A DNA stretch of 35,913 nucleotides from an uncultured Actinomycetes bacterium (GCA_903825015.1 CAIJYZ010000111.1:1-35913); one strand, 5' to 3'. Shown: positions 1-9,126, numbered from the stretch's first letter. A program made the numbers and translations. Notes: generated by a model not told the origin, from the letters alone.

Positions 1-35
1 ACACGGATGTCGCCTTTACCGGTTGTTATGTTCAC
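1..35 (-). CDS. Partial CDS start (N-terminus MNITTGKGDIRV...), product not determinable
   Basis: GTG at 35-33 directly after the PadR stop (TAA 39-37), open to the window edge; the GDIRV string is faintly reminiscent of DUF4097-type repeats but too short to call. Confidence 0.45.
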   Translation of the reverse strand, partial: MNITTGKGDIR

Positions 36-36
36 T

Positions 37-567
37 TTATTTCCTCTCGGTTTTGATCATTTTTTCCAGCCAAGCAATCTCTCGATCAGCTGAGTCCAGT
101 GAGTGACGTCGCCACTCCTCTAGATATTTATCGATTCCAATCGGTGATTTCTCGAGCTCACCGCGCAGAATCTCTGCCTTCTCCTTGAGACGGCGATGGC
201 GCCCCTCAAGAATTCTTACTCTGTTCTTTGAAGATGTTGGAGAAAAAAATGCGAAGCGGATTTCAAATCCTTCGTCTTCCCATGTTTCAGGACTGACGGT
301 TTCGGTCAGATTCTCAAAACGGCTCTGACCCTTGGTTGTAATGTCGTAAACGATTCGCGAGCGCCGTGATGGTGAATCAACGAGCGTCTCTTCGATCAAT
401 CCCGCCTCCATCATTCGACGTAACTGGGGGTAAAGCACTGAAAATGAAAGTGCGCGGAAAGGTCCAAAGATGGCACCCATGCGCTTGCGCAGTTCGTAGC
501 CATGAAGAGGTGTTTGGGATAAAAGGCCAAGGAGGGCAAATTCAAGGGATTCGCTACGTGAACGCAT
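37..567 (-). CDS. PadR family transcriptional regulator
   Basis: N-terminal 'LEFALLGLLSQTPLHGYELRKRM...VLYPQLRRMMEAGLIEE' typical of the PadR winged helix; AGGAGG Shine-Dalgarno upstream of ATG 567. Confidence 0.92.
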   Translation of the reverse strand: MRSRSESLEFALLGLLSQTPLHGYELRKRMGAIFGPFRALSFSVLYPQLRRMMEAGLIEETLVDSPSRRSRIVYDITTKGQSRFENLTETVSPETWEDEGFEIRFAFFSPTSSKNRVRILEGRHRRLKEKAEILRGELEKSPIGIDKYLEEWRRHSLDSADREIAWLEKMIKTERK

Positions 568-581
568 CGCTTATGACCTCC

Positions 582-658
582 TACCTATCGCTTTACCTAT
601 CGGCTTATATATCTATTCGATATATCGAACCGTAATCTATTGGGATAGCCGGATAGGT
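582..658. promoter_or_regulatory. Candidate PadR operator region: 14-bp perfect palindrome TTCGATATATCGAA (616-629) flanked by TACCTATCG direct repeats (582-590, 594-602) and an inverted CGGATAGGT (650-658)
   Basis: Read directly in the PadR/uracil permease divergent intergenic region. Confidence 0.5.
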
Positions 659-729
659 GCAACTTGCAACACGCTTCACGCTCCTTTTTTAGAGCTTAAA
701 AGGTGTGGCGTACGCCTCAGTATCAATGG

Positions 730-748
730 GGGTAGTTCTACCCTTTTT
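730..748 (+). promoter_or_regulatory. Small hairpin followed by T5 in the uracil permease leader (GGGTA-GTTC-TACCC-TTTTT), possible attenuator
   Basis: Read directly; 5-bp stem plus T-run about 60 nt upstream of the likely start codon. Confidence 0.35.
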
Positions 749-806
749 CACAACGCCTGGCGCCTCTCGTGCCTGGCTCTTACTCAGATCTGAAAGGACG
801 TTAGCA

Positions 807-2066
807 ATGTCGCTACTCTCATGGAAACTTCATGGAAACGGCAAGACCCTCTCCCCAGGCGCAGTTGTATCAACAGATGAACGCCTCACATGGCCCCGCA
901 CAATAGGAGTTGGTCTTCAACACATCGCTGCAATGTTTGGCGCAACCTTCCTCGTCCCCATCATCACCGGCTTTCCCCCAACAACAACGCTTTTCTTCTC
1001 AGGAATCGGCACCCTTCTTTTCCTAGCGTTGACCCAGAACAAAGTTCCAAGCTATCTCGGTTCATCCTTTGCCTTCCTTGCACCAATCGCAGCAGCTAAA
1101 GCAGGCGGTGGAATGTCTGCAGCCCTTGGCGGCGTTGTTGTAACTGGATTGATCTTGGCAGCAGTTGGTTTGATTGTTCGCCAAGCAGGTATCGGCTGGA
1201 TTAACTGGCTGTTGCCGCCTGTCGTAACCGGAACAATCGTTATGGTCATCGGTTTGAACTTGGCAGGGGCCGCGAAAAATAACTTTGCAGCTGGTCCAGT
1301 GATCGGCGTCATTACTTTGGCATCGATTGCACTAATCGCTGCAGGTTCGCGTGGCTTCCTTAATCGCATCAGCATTTTTGGTGGCCTTGTCATTGGCTAT
1401 GTCGTTGCATTAATTCAAGGCGATGTAAAAACTGAAGGAATTACTGCAGCTAAATGGATTGCAATGCCTTCATTTACTTCACCTACATTTGATGGCAAAG
1501 CCATTGTCTTGTTCTTGCCCGTAGTTCTTGTATTGATTGCTGAAAACGTTGGACACGTTAAAGCTGTTGCTGCGATGACTGGCAAGAACCTTGACGATCA
1601 AATGGGTACGGCGCTGATGGCTGATGGTCTTGCAACTACATTGGCAGGTATCGGTGGTGGTTCAGGTACAACAACGTATGCAGAAAACATCGGTGTAATG
1701 GCCGCTACTCGTGTCTATTCAACTGCTGCCTATTGGATTGCAGGTCTTGGAGCTGTTGGACTGTCGCTTTCACCAAAGTTTGGAGCGGTTCTAAGTGCTA
1801 CTCCTGTTGGCGCTCTCGGTGGAGTGGGAGTCGCACTTTTCGGAATGATTGGCGTCCTTGGCGCTCGCATCTGGATCGAAGGTAAAGTTGATTTCGCTAA
1901 TTCAACAAACTTAATCATCGCAGCCTCTGCATTGATTATCGGAATCTCAGATATGTCATGGACACGCGGAGATTACACATTCAATGGAATCATCAATGCA
2001 ACATTGGTGGCAATCATTGGTTACCGCGTGCTTAATTCAATTGCTTCATCGCGAGGTAATAACTAA
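807..2066 (+). CDS. NCS2 family uracil-xanthine/uracil permease
   Basis: ORF 705..2066; 'GLQHIAAMFGATFLVPIITGFPPTTTLFFSGIGTLLF' and 'AENVGHVKAVAAMTGKN...GTTTYAENIGVMAATRVYS' typical of UraA-type permeases; start revised to ATG 807 because of GAAAGGA SD. Confidence 0.92.
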   Translation: MSLLSWKLHGNGKTLSPGAVVSTDERLTWPRTIGVGLQHIAAMFGATFLVPIITGFPPTTTLFFSGIGTLLFLALTQNKVPSYLGSSFAFLAPIAAAKAGGGMSAALGGVVVTGLILAAVGLIVRQAGIGWINWLLPPVVTGTIVMVIGLNLAGAAKNNFAAGPVIGVITLASIALIAAGSRGFLNRISIFGGLVIGYVVALIQGDVKTEGITAAKWIAMPSFTSPTFDGKAIVLFLPVVLVLIAENVGHVKAVAAMTGKNLDDQMGTALMADGLATTLAGIGGGSGTTTYAENIGVMAATRVYSTAAYWIAGLGAVGLSLSPKFGAVLSATPVGALGGVGVALFGMIGVLGARIWIEGKVDFANSTNLIIAASALIIGISDMSWTRGDYTFNGIINATLVAIIGYRVLNSIASSRGNN

Positions 2067-2069
2067 TAT
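2064..2069 (+). promoter_or_regulatory. -10 box TAATAT, leaderless geometry (7 nt to GTG 2077)
   Basis: TAATAT-CTGACCT-GTG; overlaps the permease TAA stop. Confidence 0.5.
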
Positions 2070-2076
2070 CTGACCT

Positions 2077-2721
2077 GTGATAATTCCTTCGCGGCTAGCT
2101 GAATACATCGTTGCCGCGATGATTATTATTTTGGCGCCTGGCCCGAGCGTTTTATTCGTAATCGCTCGGGCCATTGCGTGGGGTCGTAAGGTTGCAGTTT
2201 TTACTGTTGCAGGAAATGTAACGGGCTCATTTGTTTTATCAGTCTTTGTTGCCCTTGGTCTTGGGCCAATTTTGCAGAGATCAGATCTTGCATACACCGC
2301 AGTTCAATGGGGCGGCGGTTTGTATCTCATGTATCTGGGCTTTGATGCGATCAAACATCGCAAAATTCACGCCGCAGATATGGCCAATCAAGGTGAGAGT
2401 GCGCCCAGCGCCATACGTTCTATTCGCGATGGCTTTTGGGTAGGCGCGCTAAATCCCAAAGCAATTGTTTTTTACGCCGCGGTTTTGCCTCAGTTTATCG
2501 ATCGCGACAAAGGCCACATCACAGCTCAATTAATCTTATTGGGGGCGATATTTTCTACCCTTGCCTTTATCTCTGATGGCTCGTGGGGATTATTAGCAGG
2601 CACAGCGCGAGCTTGGCTGGCTAAAGATTCCAGTCGTCTAGAAAAACTTCGCGCAACTGGTGGTTCGATCATGATTATTTTGGGACTATCGGTCTTGTTC
2701 TTCGCAATTGTCAGTGCCTAA
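2077..2721 (+). CDS. LysE family translocator
   Basis: 'ILAPGPSVLFVIARAIAWGRKVAVFTVAGNVTGSF' and 'GFWVGALNPKAIVFYAAVLPQFID' are LysE/RhtB motifs. Confidence 0.9.
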   Translation: MIIPSRLAEYIVAAMIIILAPGPSVLFVIARAIAWGRKVAVFTVAGNVTGSFVLSVFVALGLGPILQRSDLAYTAVQWGGGLYLMYLGFDAIKHRKIHAADMANQGESAPSAIRSIRDGFWVGALNPKAIVFYAAVLPQFIDRDKGHITAQLILLGAIFSTLAFISDGSWGLLAGTARAWLAKDSSRLEKLRATGGSIMIILGLSVLFFAIVSA

Positions 2722-2736
2722 GGAGACAATGTCTTC

Positions 2737-3420
2737 ATGAAGAAACCTTTAAAGCCTGCGCGCGAAAATATCTCCCCTTCCGATTTAACATTCGGTCTCT
2801 CTACATGCAAGCGCTGCCTGTGGGTTAAGTATTGGCACAAAGTAAGCGCGCCTATGACAATGCCACTTGTTGGCACTTTGTCATCGCTGCAAGAAGAGTT
2901 TTTTCAAGGCGCAGATATGCCGACAATTGATCCATCACTGCGACCGGGCAAAGTTACAAAGTGGGGCGAGTTCGTCAAATCTAAACCGCTACAAATCAAT
3001 GGCGCTGATACACGTTGGCGCATCCTTGGAAAATACGATCTTGTTTCCACCAATGATGATGGCACTGCCGGGCTTATCGACTGCAAAGTATCGGATTCAG
3101 AACGAGATAGTGGCGCCTTTTATTCACCACAACTTGAAGCATATGCATATTGCCTAGAAAACCCATCTGCTGGTAAATCCGTAGAGGTCGCATCGATGGG
3201 ACTACTTGTTTGGAAGCCAACACATACTGTTGGAGATAATCCAGAGAACAGCGGTTTTGGTGTCTATCAAAAATACGTTGGCGTCGAAAGAGATCACGAT
3301 AACTTCATGCGCGTTATTGGAGATTTCATTAATGTTTTAGAGGGCGATATTCCAGAAGCAGGATCAACATGTACAACCTGCGCATTTCTTACAACAAGAA
3401 ATGCTTTAGATCTTCTTTAA
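2737..3420 (+). CDS. Stand-alone RecB/Cas4-like PD-(D/E)XK nuclease domain protein with two CxxC pairs
   Basis: GKYD (D101), IDCK (D115-x-K117) and QLEAY (Q132-xxx-Y136) match RecB-family GxxD...DxK...QxxxY; cysteines C24/C27 and C212/C215. Confidence 0.7.
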   Translation: MKKPLKPARENISPSDLTFGLSTCKRCLWVKYWHKVSAPMTMPLVGTLSSLQEEFFQGADMPTIDPSLRPGKVTKWGEFVKSKPLQINGADTRWRILGKYDLVSTNDDGTAGLIDCKVSDSERDSGAFYSPQLEAYAYCLENPSAGKSVEVASMGLLVWKPTHTVGDNPENSGFGVYQKYVGVERDHDNFMRVIGDFINVLEGDIPEAGSTCTTCAFLTTRNALDLL

Positions 3421-4118
3421 TCTTCCTCGCCAGCTACATTAATCTCTTCTGGTTTTGATTTCTTAGGCGCATAGGTATCAACGTATTCTTGCCCTGACAT
3501 TGCTTGAATTGCATTAATGATTTGATCTGTTACATCACGTAGATAGAGAAGATCAGTTGAATCACCATCAAAATACATTGGCTTTCCAAAGTGCATTCCA
3601 ACACGATGAAGATTTGGAATCACCTTGCCCGTTGGTTGAATCTTGTCGGTGTTAAACATGGCAACGGGAATAACTGGAGCCCCAGATTCGATAGCAAGCC
3701 GAGCTATTCCTGTGCGTCCCTTATACAAACGGCCATCAGGAGAACGCGTGCCTTCTGGATAAATACCCAAGCAATCTCCTTCAGCCAAAACCTTTAAACC
3801 AGTAATCAAGGCAGCTTCGCTTCGTCGACCACCTGAGCGATCTACTGGAACTTGACCGAGGGCAATAAAAGTAATCTTTTTTAATAGACCCTTCGGGCCA
3901 GGAGAAGTGAAGTACTCGCTCTTGGCCAAAAATGTAACTTTGCGAGGCACGACTAAAGGCATAAAAATCGAATCACTAAAAGATAAGTGATTAGAAGCGA
4001 TGATCACTGGCCCTTTTGCCGGCACATTTCGCAGGCCCTTAACCTTTGGTCGAAAACCAGCCATGAGGAAAGGCGTCAAAAAGGCGCGCAACGTTCCGTA
4101 GGGCAGGTTGCTGAACAT
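3417..4118 (-). CDS. 1-acyl-sn-glycerol-3-phosphate acyltransferase (PlsC family)
   Basis: 'VIIASNHLSFSDSIFMP' (NHxxxxD), 'FPEGTRSPDGRLYKGRTGIARLA'-type block present as 'YPEGTRSPDGRLYKGRTGIARLA'. Confidence 0.92.
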   Translation of the reverse strand: MFSNLPYGTLRAFLTPFLMAGFRPKVKGLRNVPAKGPVIIASNHLSFSDSIFMPLVVPRKVTFLAKSEYFTSPGPKGLLKKITFIALGQVPVDRSGGRRSEAALITGLKVLAEGDCLGIYPEGTRSPDGRLYKGRTGIARLAIESGAPVIPVAMFNTDKIQPTGKVIPNLHRVGMHFGKPMYFDGDSTDLLYLRDVTDQIINAIQAMSGQEYVDTYAPKKSKPEEINVAGEED

Positions 4119-4124
4119 GGCTCT

Positions 4125-4130
4125 AATTTA
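4125..4130 (-). promoter_or_regulatory. -10 box TAAATT, leaderless geometry (6 nt to ATG 4118)
   Basis: TAAATT-AGAGCC-ATG on the minus strand. Confidence 0.45.
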
Positions 4131-4162
4131 GTGGCTATTGCCAGATATGACACTATCTGAGG

Positions 4163-4429
4163 GTGAGCAATCCACGCCCAGGCCCAGATGATTTCGATGA
4201 GGAAGAACTCATCCGCAGCGAATTTGATTCGATCGTTTCCGGCCTGTCCCTGGATGAGTCAGCGCCGACAAGTTATCTCGATGAACTCGATGCCTTTGAA
4301 GTGGCTGATCGATTCGTTGCACCTAATCCCCCAGGGCAATCTCCGCGTCAAATGTGGCGCTCGATAAAACGTGCAGTCAAAGCCTGGTTTAATCGTGGAT
4401 ACCACGACGATGAAGGAGCAACTCTATGA
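4163..4429 (+). CDS. Small acidic hypothetical protein
   Basis: ORF with GTG start, overlaps next gene by ATGA at 4426-4429, suggesting coupling. Confidence 0.65.
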   Translation: MSNPRPGPDDFDEEELIRSEFDSIVSGLSLDESAPTSYLDELDAFEVADRFVAPNPPGQSPRQMWRSIKRAVKAWFNRGYHDDEGATL

Positions 4430-5409
4430 GTGATTTCAAATGGGGAATTATTGGGACAGGTGGAATCGCTCGCGCATTTGCAAATGATGTGACCGTTCTT
4501 GATGGGCATGCCGTCGCTGCCGTTGGTTCAAGAAATTTATCAACTGCTAAAGAGTTTGCATCAAATTTTAATGGAGCGCTTAGTTACGGCTCTTATAAAG
4601 AGCTGATAAATGATCCGCAGATAGATGCGGTTTATATCGCCACACCACATCCAACGCATAAAGAAAATGTGATTGCTGCCCTTAAGGCAGGCAAACCAGT
4701 ATTGTGCGAAAAACCATTTGCAGTAAGTTCAATTGAAGCAAAAGAGATGGTCGAAGTTGCTAAAGAAAATGGCGTTGCACTCATGGAAGCAATGTGGGCA
4801 CGATTCCTGCCGCATTACGCAAAGATTCGCGAAATTATTGCTAGCGATGTTCTTGGAGAAATCTCAACAGTATTTGCAGATCACGGTCAACGTTTAGCAG
4901 ATCAAAACATCGCTCGACTCATCGAACCCGCGCTTGCTGGTGGCGCACTCCTAGATCTTGGAATCTATCCAGTTTCATTTGCTCACATGGTGTTGGGGGT
5001 GCCGCAATCAATTACTGCTACAGGAGTATTGACGGACAAAGGTGTCGATGCGCAGACATCGATTATTCTTAACTACGCCAACGGCGCTCAAGCCGTGCTT
5101 AATACAACTATGAATGTTCAGACTCCTTGCACCGCAGTTATTGCCGGCCTGAACGGTTATCTGGAAATTGATAGGACTTTCTACAATCCAACATCTATGC
5201 GCGTAAAACTTTATGATGGAACGGTTACTGAATATCCAAACACTTACATTGGTCACGGTCTTCGCGAACAAGCCTTTGAGTTTGCACGCATAGTAAGAAG
5301 TGGAGAAAAAGAATCACCCATACTTCCATTAAAAGATACTGTGGCAATAATGCAGATCCTAGATACGGTGCGTGCCCAGATTGGGTTGAAATACCCTTTT
5401 GAAAATTAG
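4426..5409 (+). CDS. Gfo/Idh/MocA family oxidoreductase
   Basis: 'WGIIGTGGIARAFA', 'DAVYIATPHPTHKENVIAALKAGKPVLCEKPFAVSSIEAKEM'. Confidence 0.93.
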   Translation: MSDFKWGIIGTGGIARAFANDVTVLDGHAVAAVGSRNLSTAKEFASNFNGALSYGSYKELINDPQIDAVYIATPHPTHKENVIAALKAGKPVLCEKPFAVSSIEAKEMVEVAKENGVALMEAMWARFLPHYAKIREIIASDVLGEISTVFADHGQRLADQNIARLIEPALAGGALLDLGIYPVSFAHMVLGVPQSITATGVLTDKGVDAQTSIILNYANGAQAVLNTTMNVQTPCTAVIAGLNGYLEIDRTFYNPTSMRVKLYDGTVTEYPNTYIGHGLREQAFEFARIVRSGEKESPILPLKDTVAIMQILDTVRAQIGLKYPFEN

Positions 5410-6350
5410 CTTCTAGCTAAATCCGCAACACCCACAAGTCCGGCTTCATTTCCTAACTGCGCAGCAATAATTTGAGGGTACGGATGCTTGCCAGCAAATG
5501 GCATGTTTCGTTCCAGTGATTCGCGAGTTGGTTTAAGCAAAATCTCGCCAGCATCAATTACTCCCCCACCAATAACAACACATGCAGGGTCAAGAAGAAC
5601 TGATAGCGATGCAATTCCCGCTCCAAGCCATTGACCTGTCGTATTAAAAGCAGCTAATGCAACAGGGTCACCTTCACGAGCAGCCTGTGTAATTGCTTGA
5701 CCAGTAAGCCCTGCAACCGTGCCATCACCGCGTGAGAGTAAATTGCGCGCAACTTCTGGACTAGCGTTTATTGCTTCGCGGGCATGGCGCAAGAGTGCAT
5801 TTCCTGATGCATACTGTTCAAAACATCCACGTGCACCACAGCCACACAAATGGCCTTCAGGAACAACTCGTAAATGTCCAAACTCGGCAGCGATGCCAAA
5901 GGCTCCGCGGTACAACGCGCCGTTGACAACTATTCCGCCACCAATACCGGTACCAACAGTAAGCATCATCATGTGATCTTGATTTTTTCCGGCACCAAAT
6001 CTTGCTTCGCCCCATGCTGCGGCATTGGCATCGTTTTCAATCACGACCGGCAGTCCGATCAGATTAGTTAATTGATTATCTAAATCGACGCCATTCCAGT
6101 CTGCAATGTTAGGAGTTGCAAGCATTGTTTTTCGGTCAGATGAAACAAACCCTGCAGCTGACACACCAACCGATGCGACTTTGTATTGTTCTAATAGTTC
6201 TTTTGCCACGTCAGCAATTGTTTGCGTTAATGCGCTGCCACCTTGGCGAGGCGTGTCTTTTCTGGCAGTTGTTAAGACCTTTCCTGATTCATCAACTACA
6301 CCGCCAAGGACTTTAGTTCCGCCAACATCAATACCAATAGTGAAAGCCAT
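5406..6350 (-). CDS. ROK family glucokinase-like sugar kinase
   Basis: 'IGIDVGGTKVLGGVVD', 'CGCGARGCFEQYASG' (ROK CxCGxxGCxE zinc motif). Confidence 0.93.
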   Translation of the reverse strand: MAFTIGIDVGGTKVLGGVVDESGKVLTTARKDTPRQGGSALTQTIADVAKELLEQYKVASVGVSAAGFVSSDRKTMLATPNIADWNGVDLDNQLTNLIGLPVVIENDANAAAWGEARFGAGKNQDHMMMLTVGTGIGGGIVVNGALYRGAFGIAAEFGHLRVVPEGHLCGCGARGCFEQYASGNALLRHAREAINASPEVARNLLSRGDGTVAGLTGQAITQAAREGDPVALAAFNTTGQWLGAGIASLSVLLDPACVVIGGGVIDAGEILLKPTRESLERNMPFAGKHPYPQIIAAQLGNEAGLVGVADLARS

Positions 6351-6359
6351 GAAAGAGAA

Positions 6360-6797
6360 TTAACCTTCTAGTGATGCTTTGAGTTGAGATAGAGCTTGGT
6401 CAATCGTTGTCTTTTCCGCCTTTTGGCGCATCATCGCTGGAATTGGCATAGAGAGTGAAACAGTGAGCTCGTAAGTCACCTGCGTTGTGTCTTCATCTAC
6501 TGACTTAATTGAATATGAACCATCCATGCCCGTTAGCAAATCTGCGTCATCGAGTGAGAAGGAAAGCTTTGCTGGTGCTTGCGACCAGTCGTAATCAAGA
6601 ATTACTCGATCCTTCATCATGCCTGCATCAATAGTCATTTTGGCCTTGGTGATCCGGCCTTGCTCGTCGGTTGCGACAGATTCTGCTGACTTGATGGCGC
6701 TAGACCATGATGGATATTGATCGATGGCAAAAAGGGCCGCCTCAACAGCGGCCACGGAAGCATCGATAGTGATAGTTGAACTGCTCAAATCGCTCAT
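6360..6797 (-). CDS. SRPBCC (START/polyketide cyclase-like) family protein
   Basis: Length 145 aa; 'ITIDASVAAVEAALFAIDQYPSWSSAIKSAES' start and overall pattern of SRPBCC proteins. Confidence 0.8.
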   Translation of the reverse strand: MSDLSSSTITIDASVAAVEAALFAIDQYPSWSSAIKSAESVATDEQGRITKAKMTIDAGMMKDRVILDYDWSQAPAKLSFSLDDADLLTGMDGSYSIKSVDEDTTQVTYELTVSLSMPIPAMMRQKAEKTTIDQALSQLKASLEG

Positions 6798-6803
6798 AGC
6801 CCT

Positions 6804-6809
6804 AGGTTA
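6804..6809 (-). promoter_or_regulatory. -10 box TAACCT, leaderless geometry (6 nt to ATG 6797)
   Basis: TAACCT-AGGGCT-ATG on the minus strand. Confidence 0.45.
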
Positions 6810-6838
6810 CCCTCTTCCGCATTTCTTATTTCTCACGC

Positions 6839-6844
6839 TAGCGT
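6839..6844 (+). promoter_or_regulatory. -10 box TAGCGT, leaderless geometry (7 nt to ATG 6852)
   Basis: TAGCGT-TAGCGCC-ATG. Confidence 0.5.
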
Positions 6845-6851
6845 TAGCGCC

Positions 6852-8642
6852 ATGAATGAAGTCACAGTTCCAGCCCTTGTCCCTGCCGCTACTGCCGGCA
6901 ATCTCACCAACCTCATCGCTGAGCGAGCATGGTTTGAGCCAGAGCGAATCACGATGTCGCGACCTCTTGGCGATGGATGGCAAAGCGTCACTGCCAGAGA
7001 AGTTGATGAGGAGATCCGCGCCACGGCTAAAGGGTTGATTGCAGCCGGTGTACAGATTGGTGATCGCGTCGCGATTATGGCGCGCACCAGATATGAATGG
7101 ACGATTCTTGATTTCGCAATCTGGTTTTCCGGAGCAATCGTTGTCCCTATTTATGACACTTCATCGGCAGAGCAGATCGATTGGATTCTAAACGATTCAG
7201 GCTCGGTTGCAATTATCGTTGAAACTCCAGCGCTTCGTGAGCTAGTTCAAAGCGTCTTACCAGCACACACCAAACATGTATGGACGATGACTGAAGATGT
7301 ACTCAGCGTATTGGGTGAAGCAGGTACAAACATTGGTGACGAAGAAATCGATCGACGCCGTAACGCCTTGGGGCCAGATACTTTGGCAACTTTAATTTAC
7401 ACATCAGGCACAACGGGAAAGCCAAAAGGCGTTTCACTCACTCACGGCAATTTTTTAGCTGAATGCGGAAACGTAGTTCAAGGCGCTAGTGATTTATTTC
7501 TAAAGCCAGGTGGATCAACGCTTTTGTTTCTACCCGTTGCTCATGTATTTGGCCGCATGGTTCAGATCGGTGCAATTAATGCAGGATTACATCTTGCTCA
7601 TTGCGGTGATCCAGTTGGTCGACTTCCATTTGACCTAGCATCATTTAAACCAACTTTTGTACTTGCTGTCCCCCGCATCTTCGAAAAGATTTACAACGGA
7701 GCAGAAGCGCGCGCAGAAGCTGCTGGAAAAGGGAAGATATTTAGAAAAGCAGCTGAAGTTGCAATCGCATATTCAGAGAGCTTAGATAAAAAGGGCATCT
7801 CACCACTGCTAAATATTAAACATGCCATTTTTGATAAGTTGGTTTATTCCAAGATTCGCGCCGGTTTAGGTGGACGTGTTGAAGCGGCAATCTCTGGAGG
7901 AGCACCACTTGGAACACGCCTAGGTCACTTCTACCGCGGTGCCGGAATAACAATTTTAGAAGGCTACGGCTTAACTGAAACTACCGCTGGTGCAACACTT
8001 AACTTAACAAGTGCGCATCGAGTTGGTTCTGTCGGCCGCCCAATTCCCGGAACTTCAATCAAGATTGCCGAGGATGGCGAAGTACTTATTCGTGGTCCGA
8101 TTGTTATGCGGGGATATTGGCAAAATGATGCAGCAAACGATGAGGTTTTTGATGCAGAGCGTTGGTTTAAATCTGGAGATCTCGGAAAACTTGATGACGA
8201 AGGCTTCCTCTATATCGTTGGACGCAAGAAAGAACTCATTGTTACTGCTGGAGGTAAAAACGTTGCACCAGCAGTTCTTGAAGATCGCTTACGTGCGCAC
8301 CCATTAGTTAGCCAGTGCATGGTTGTTGGAGACAATCAACCATTTATTGCAGCCCTTGTAACTATTGATCAAGATGCGCTTAAAGCTTGGATCGCAAACC
8401 ATAAAAAGGAAGGCGCTTCTATGGTCGATCTAGCAAATGATCCGGACCTGATTGCAGTTGTACAAACCGCAGTTGATGATGCTAATAAGGCAGTAAGTCG
8501 CGCCGAATCAATTCGTAAATTTGTAATCTTACCGACTGATTTCACTATAGCTGGTGGGCATTTAACTGCGAAACTTTCTGTTAGACGTCACGTAGTTGCG
8601 AAGGAGTTCGCAAAGGAGATCGAGCAACTCTTTACAAAGTAA
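6852..8642 (+). CDS. AMP-dependent long-chain acyl-CoA synthetase (FadD15-like)
   Basis: 'LIYTSGTTGKPKGVSLTHGN', 'EGYGLTET', 'KSGDLGKLDDEGFLYIVGRKKELIVTAGGKNVAP'. Confidence 0.95.
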   Translation: MNEVTVPALVPAATAGNLTNLIAERAWFEPERITMSRPLGDGWQSVTAREVDEEIRATAKGLIAAGVQIGDRVAIMARTRYEWTILDFAIWFSGAIVVPIYDTSSAEQIDWILNDSGSVAIIVETPALRELVQSVLPAHTKHVWTMTEDVLSVLGEAGTNIGDEEIDRRRNALGPDTLATLIYTSGTTGKPKGVSLTHGNFLAECGNVVQGASDLFLKPGGSTLLFLPVAHVFGRMVQIGAINAGLHLAHCGDPVGRLPFDLASFKPTFVLAVPRIFEKIYNGAEARAEAAGKGKIFRKAAEVAIAYSESLDKKGISPLLNIKHAIFDKLVYSKIRAGLGGRVEAAISGGAPLGTRLGHFYRGAGITILEGYGLTETTAGATLNLTSAHRVGSVGRPIPGTSIKIAEDGEVLIRGPIVMRGYWQNDAANDEVFDAERWFKSGDLGKLDDEGFLYIVGRKKELIVTAGGKNVAPAVLEDRLRAHPLVSQCMVVGDNQPFIAALVTIDQDALKAWIANHKKEGASMVDLANDPDLIAVVQTAVDDANKAVSRAESIRKFVILPTDFTIAGGHLTAKLSVRRHVVAKEFAKEIEQLFTK

Positions 8643-8646
8643 ACAT

Positions 8647-9126
8647 GTGAGCCCCACACAGCGAATAAAACTCGCACAAGAGTTACACGATGGCATCGCC
8701 CAAGATCTCGTGGGGTTGGGATATGCCATCGATTCAATCATGGCCACTGAGTCGATCGAAAGTAGTCGAGCCCCACTGCGCGCCTTACGTTTCGACGTTA
8801 CAGCACTCATCGACAAAGTTCGTGATGAGATTTTTGAGCTGCGCACTACAAATACAGAAATAGAACAGCTAAGTACGGGTGGCGATGTTCGCGTTAATCT
8901 TGATCGGATCTTCAACGAAGTTATAACAAATGCAATCAAACATTCACAGGGTTCTAGCGTCGAAATATCAATCACTGATAACGGGATTGGTGGCGTTACT
9001 GAAAAAGATAATCACTTTGGAATTGCAGGGTTAACCGAGCGGGTTAATGCAATTGGAGCTCAACTTCGAATTGAATCTGACTTTAGCGGAACCAAGGTTT
9101 TGATATCACTTCCAGTGGAATCTTGA
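8647..9126 (+). CDS. Minimal NarL-type histidine kinase (HisKA_3 plus HATPase, no sensor domain)
   Basis: 'LAQELHDGIAQDLVGLGYAIDS' phosphoacceptor His; 'NEVITNAIKHSQGSS' and 'ITDNGIGG...FGIAGLTERVNAIGAQL' N/G boxes; GTG 8647, 4 nt after the ligase stop. Confidence 0.85.
   Translation: MSPTQRIKLAQELHDGIAQDLVGLGYAIDSIMATESIESSRAPLRALRFDVTALIDKVRDEIFELRTTNTEIEQLSTGGDVRVNLDRIFNEVITNAIKHSQGSSVEISITDNGIGGVTEKDNHFGIAGLTERVNAIGAQLRIESDFSGTKVLISLPVES

Noticed and set aside
366-635. ORF track + strand 89 aa ORF over PadR
   Set aside because: Antisense to a clear PadR gene, no domain-like sequence; spurious
6836-6849. CGCTA-GCGT-TAGCG inverted repeat at the acyl-CoA ligase start
   Set aside because: Short arms; largely explained by the TAGCGT -10 box and a TAGCG duplication; too weak to call an operator alone
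8562-8975. 137 aa minus-strand ORF opposite the histidine kinase
   Set aside because: Shadow ORF; the opposite strand carries clear kinase motifs
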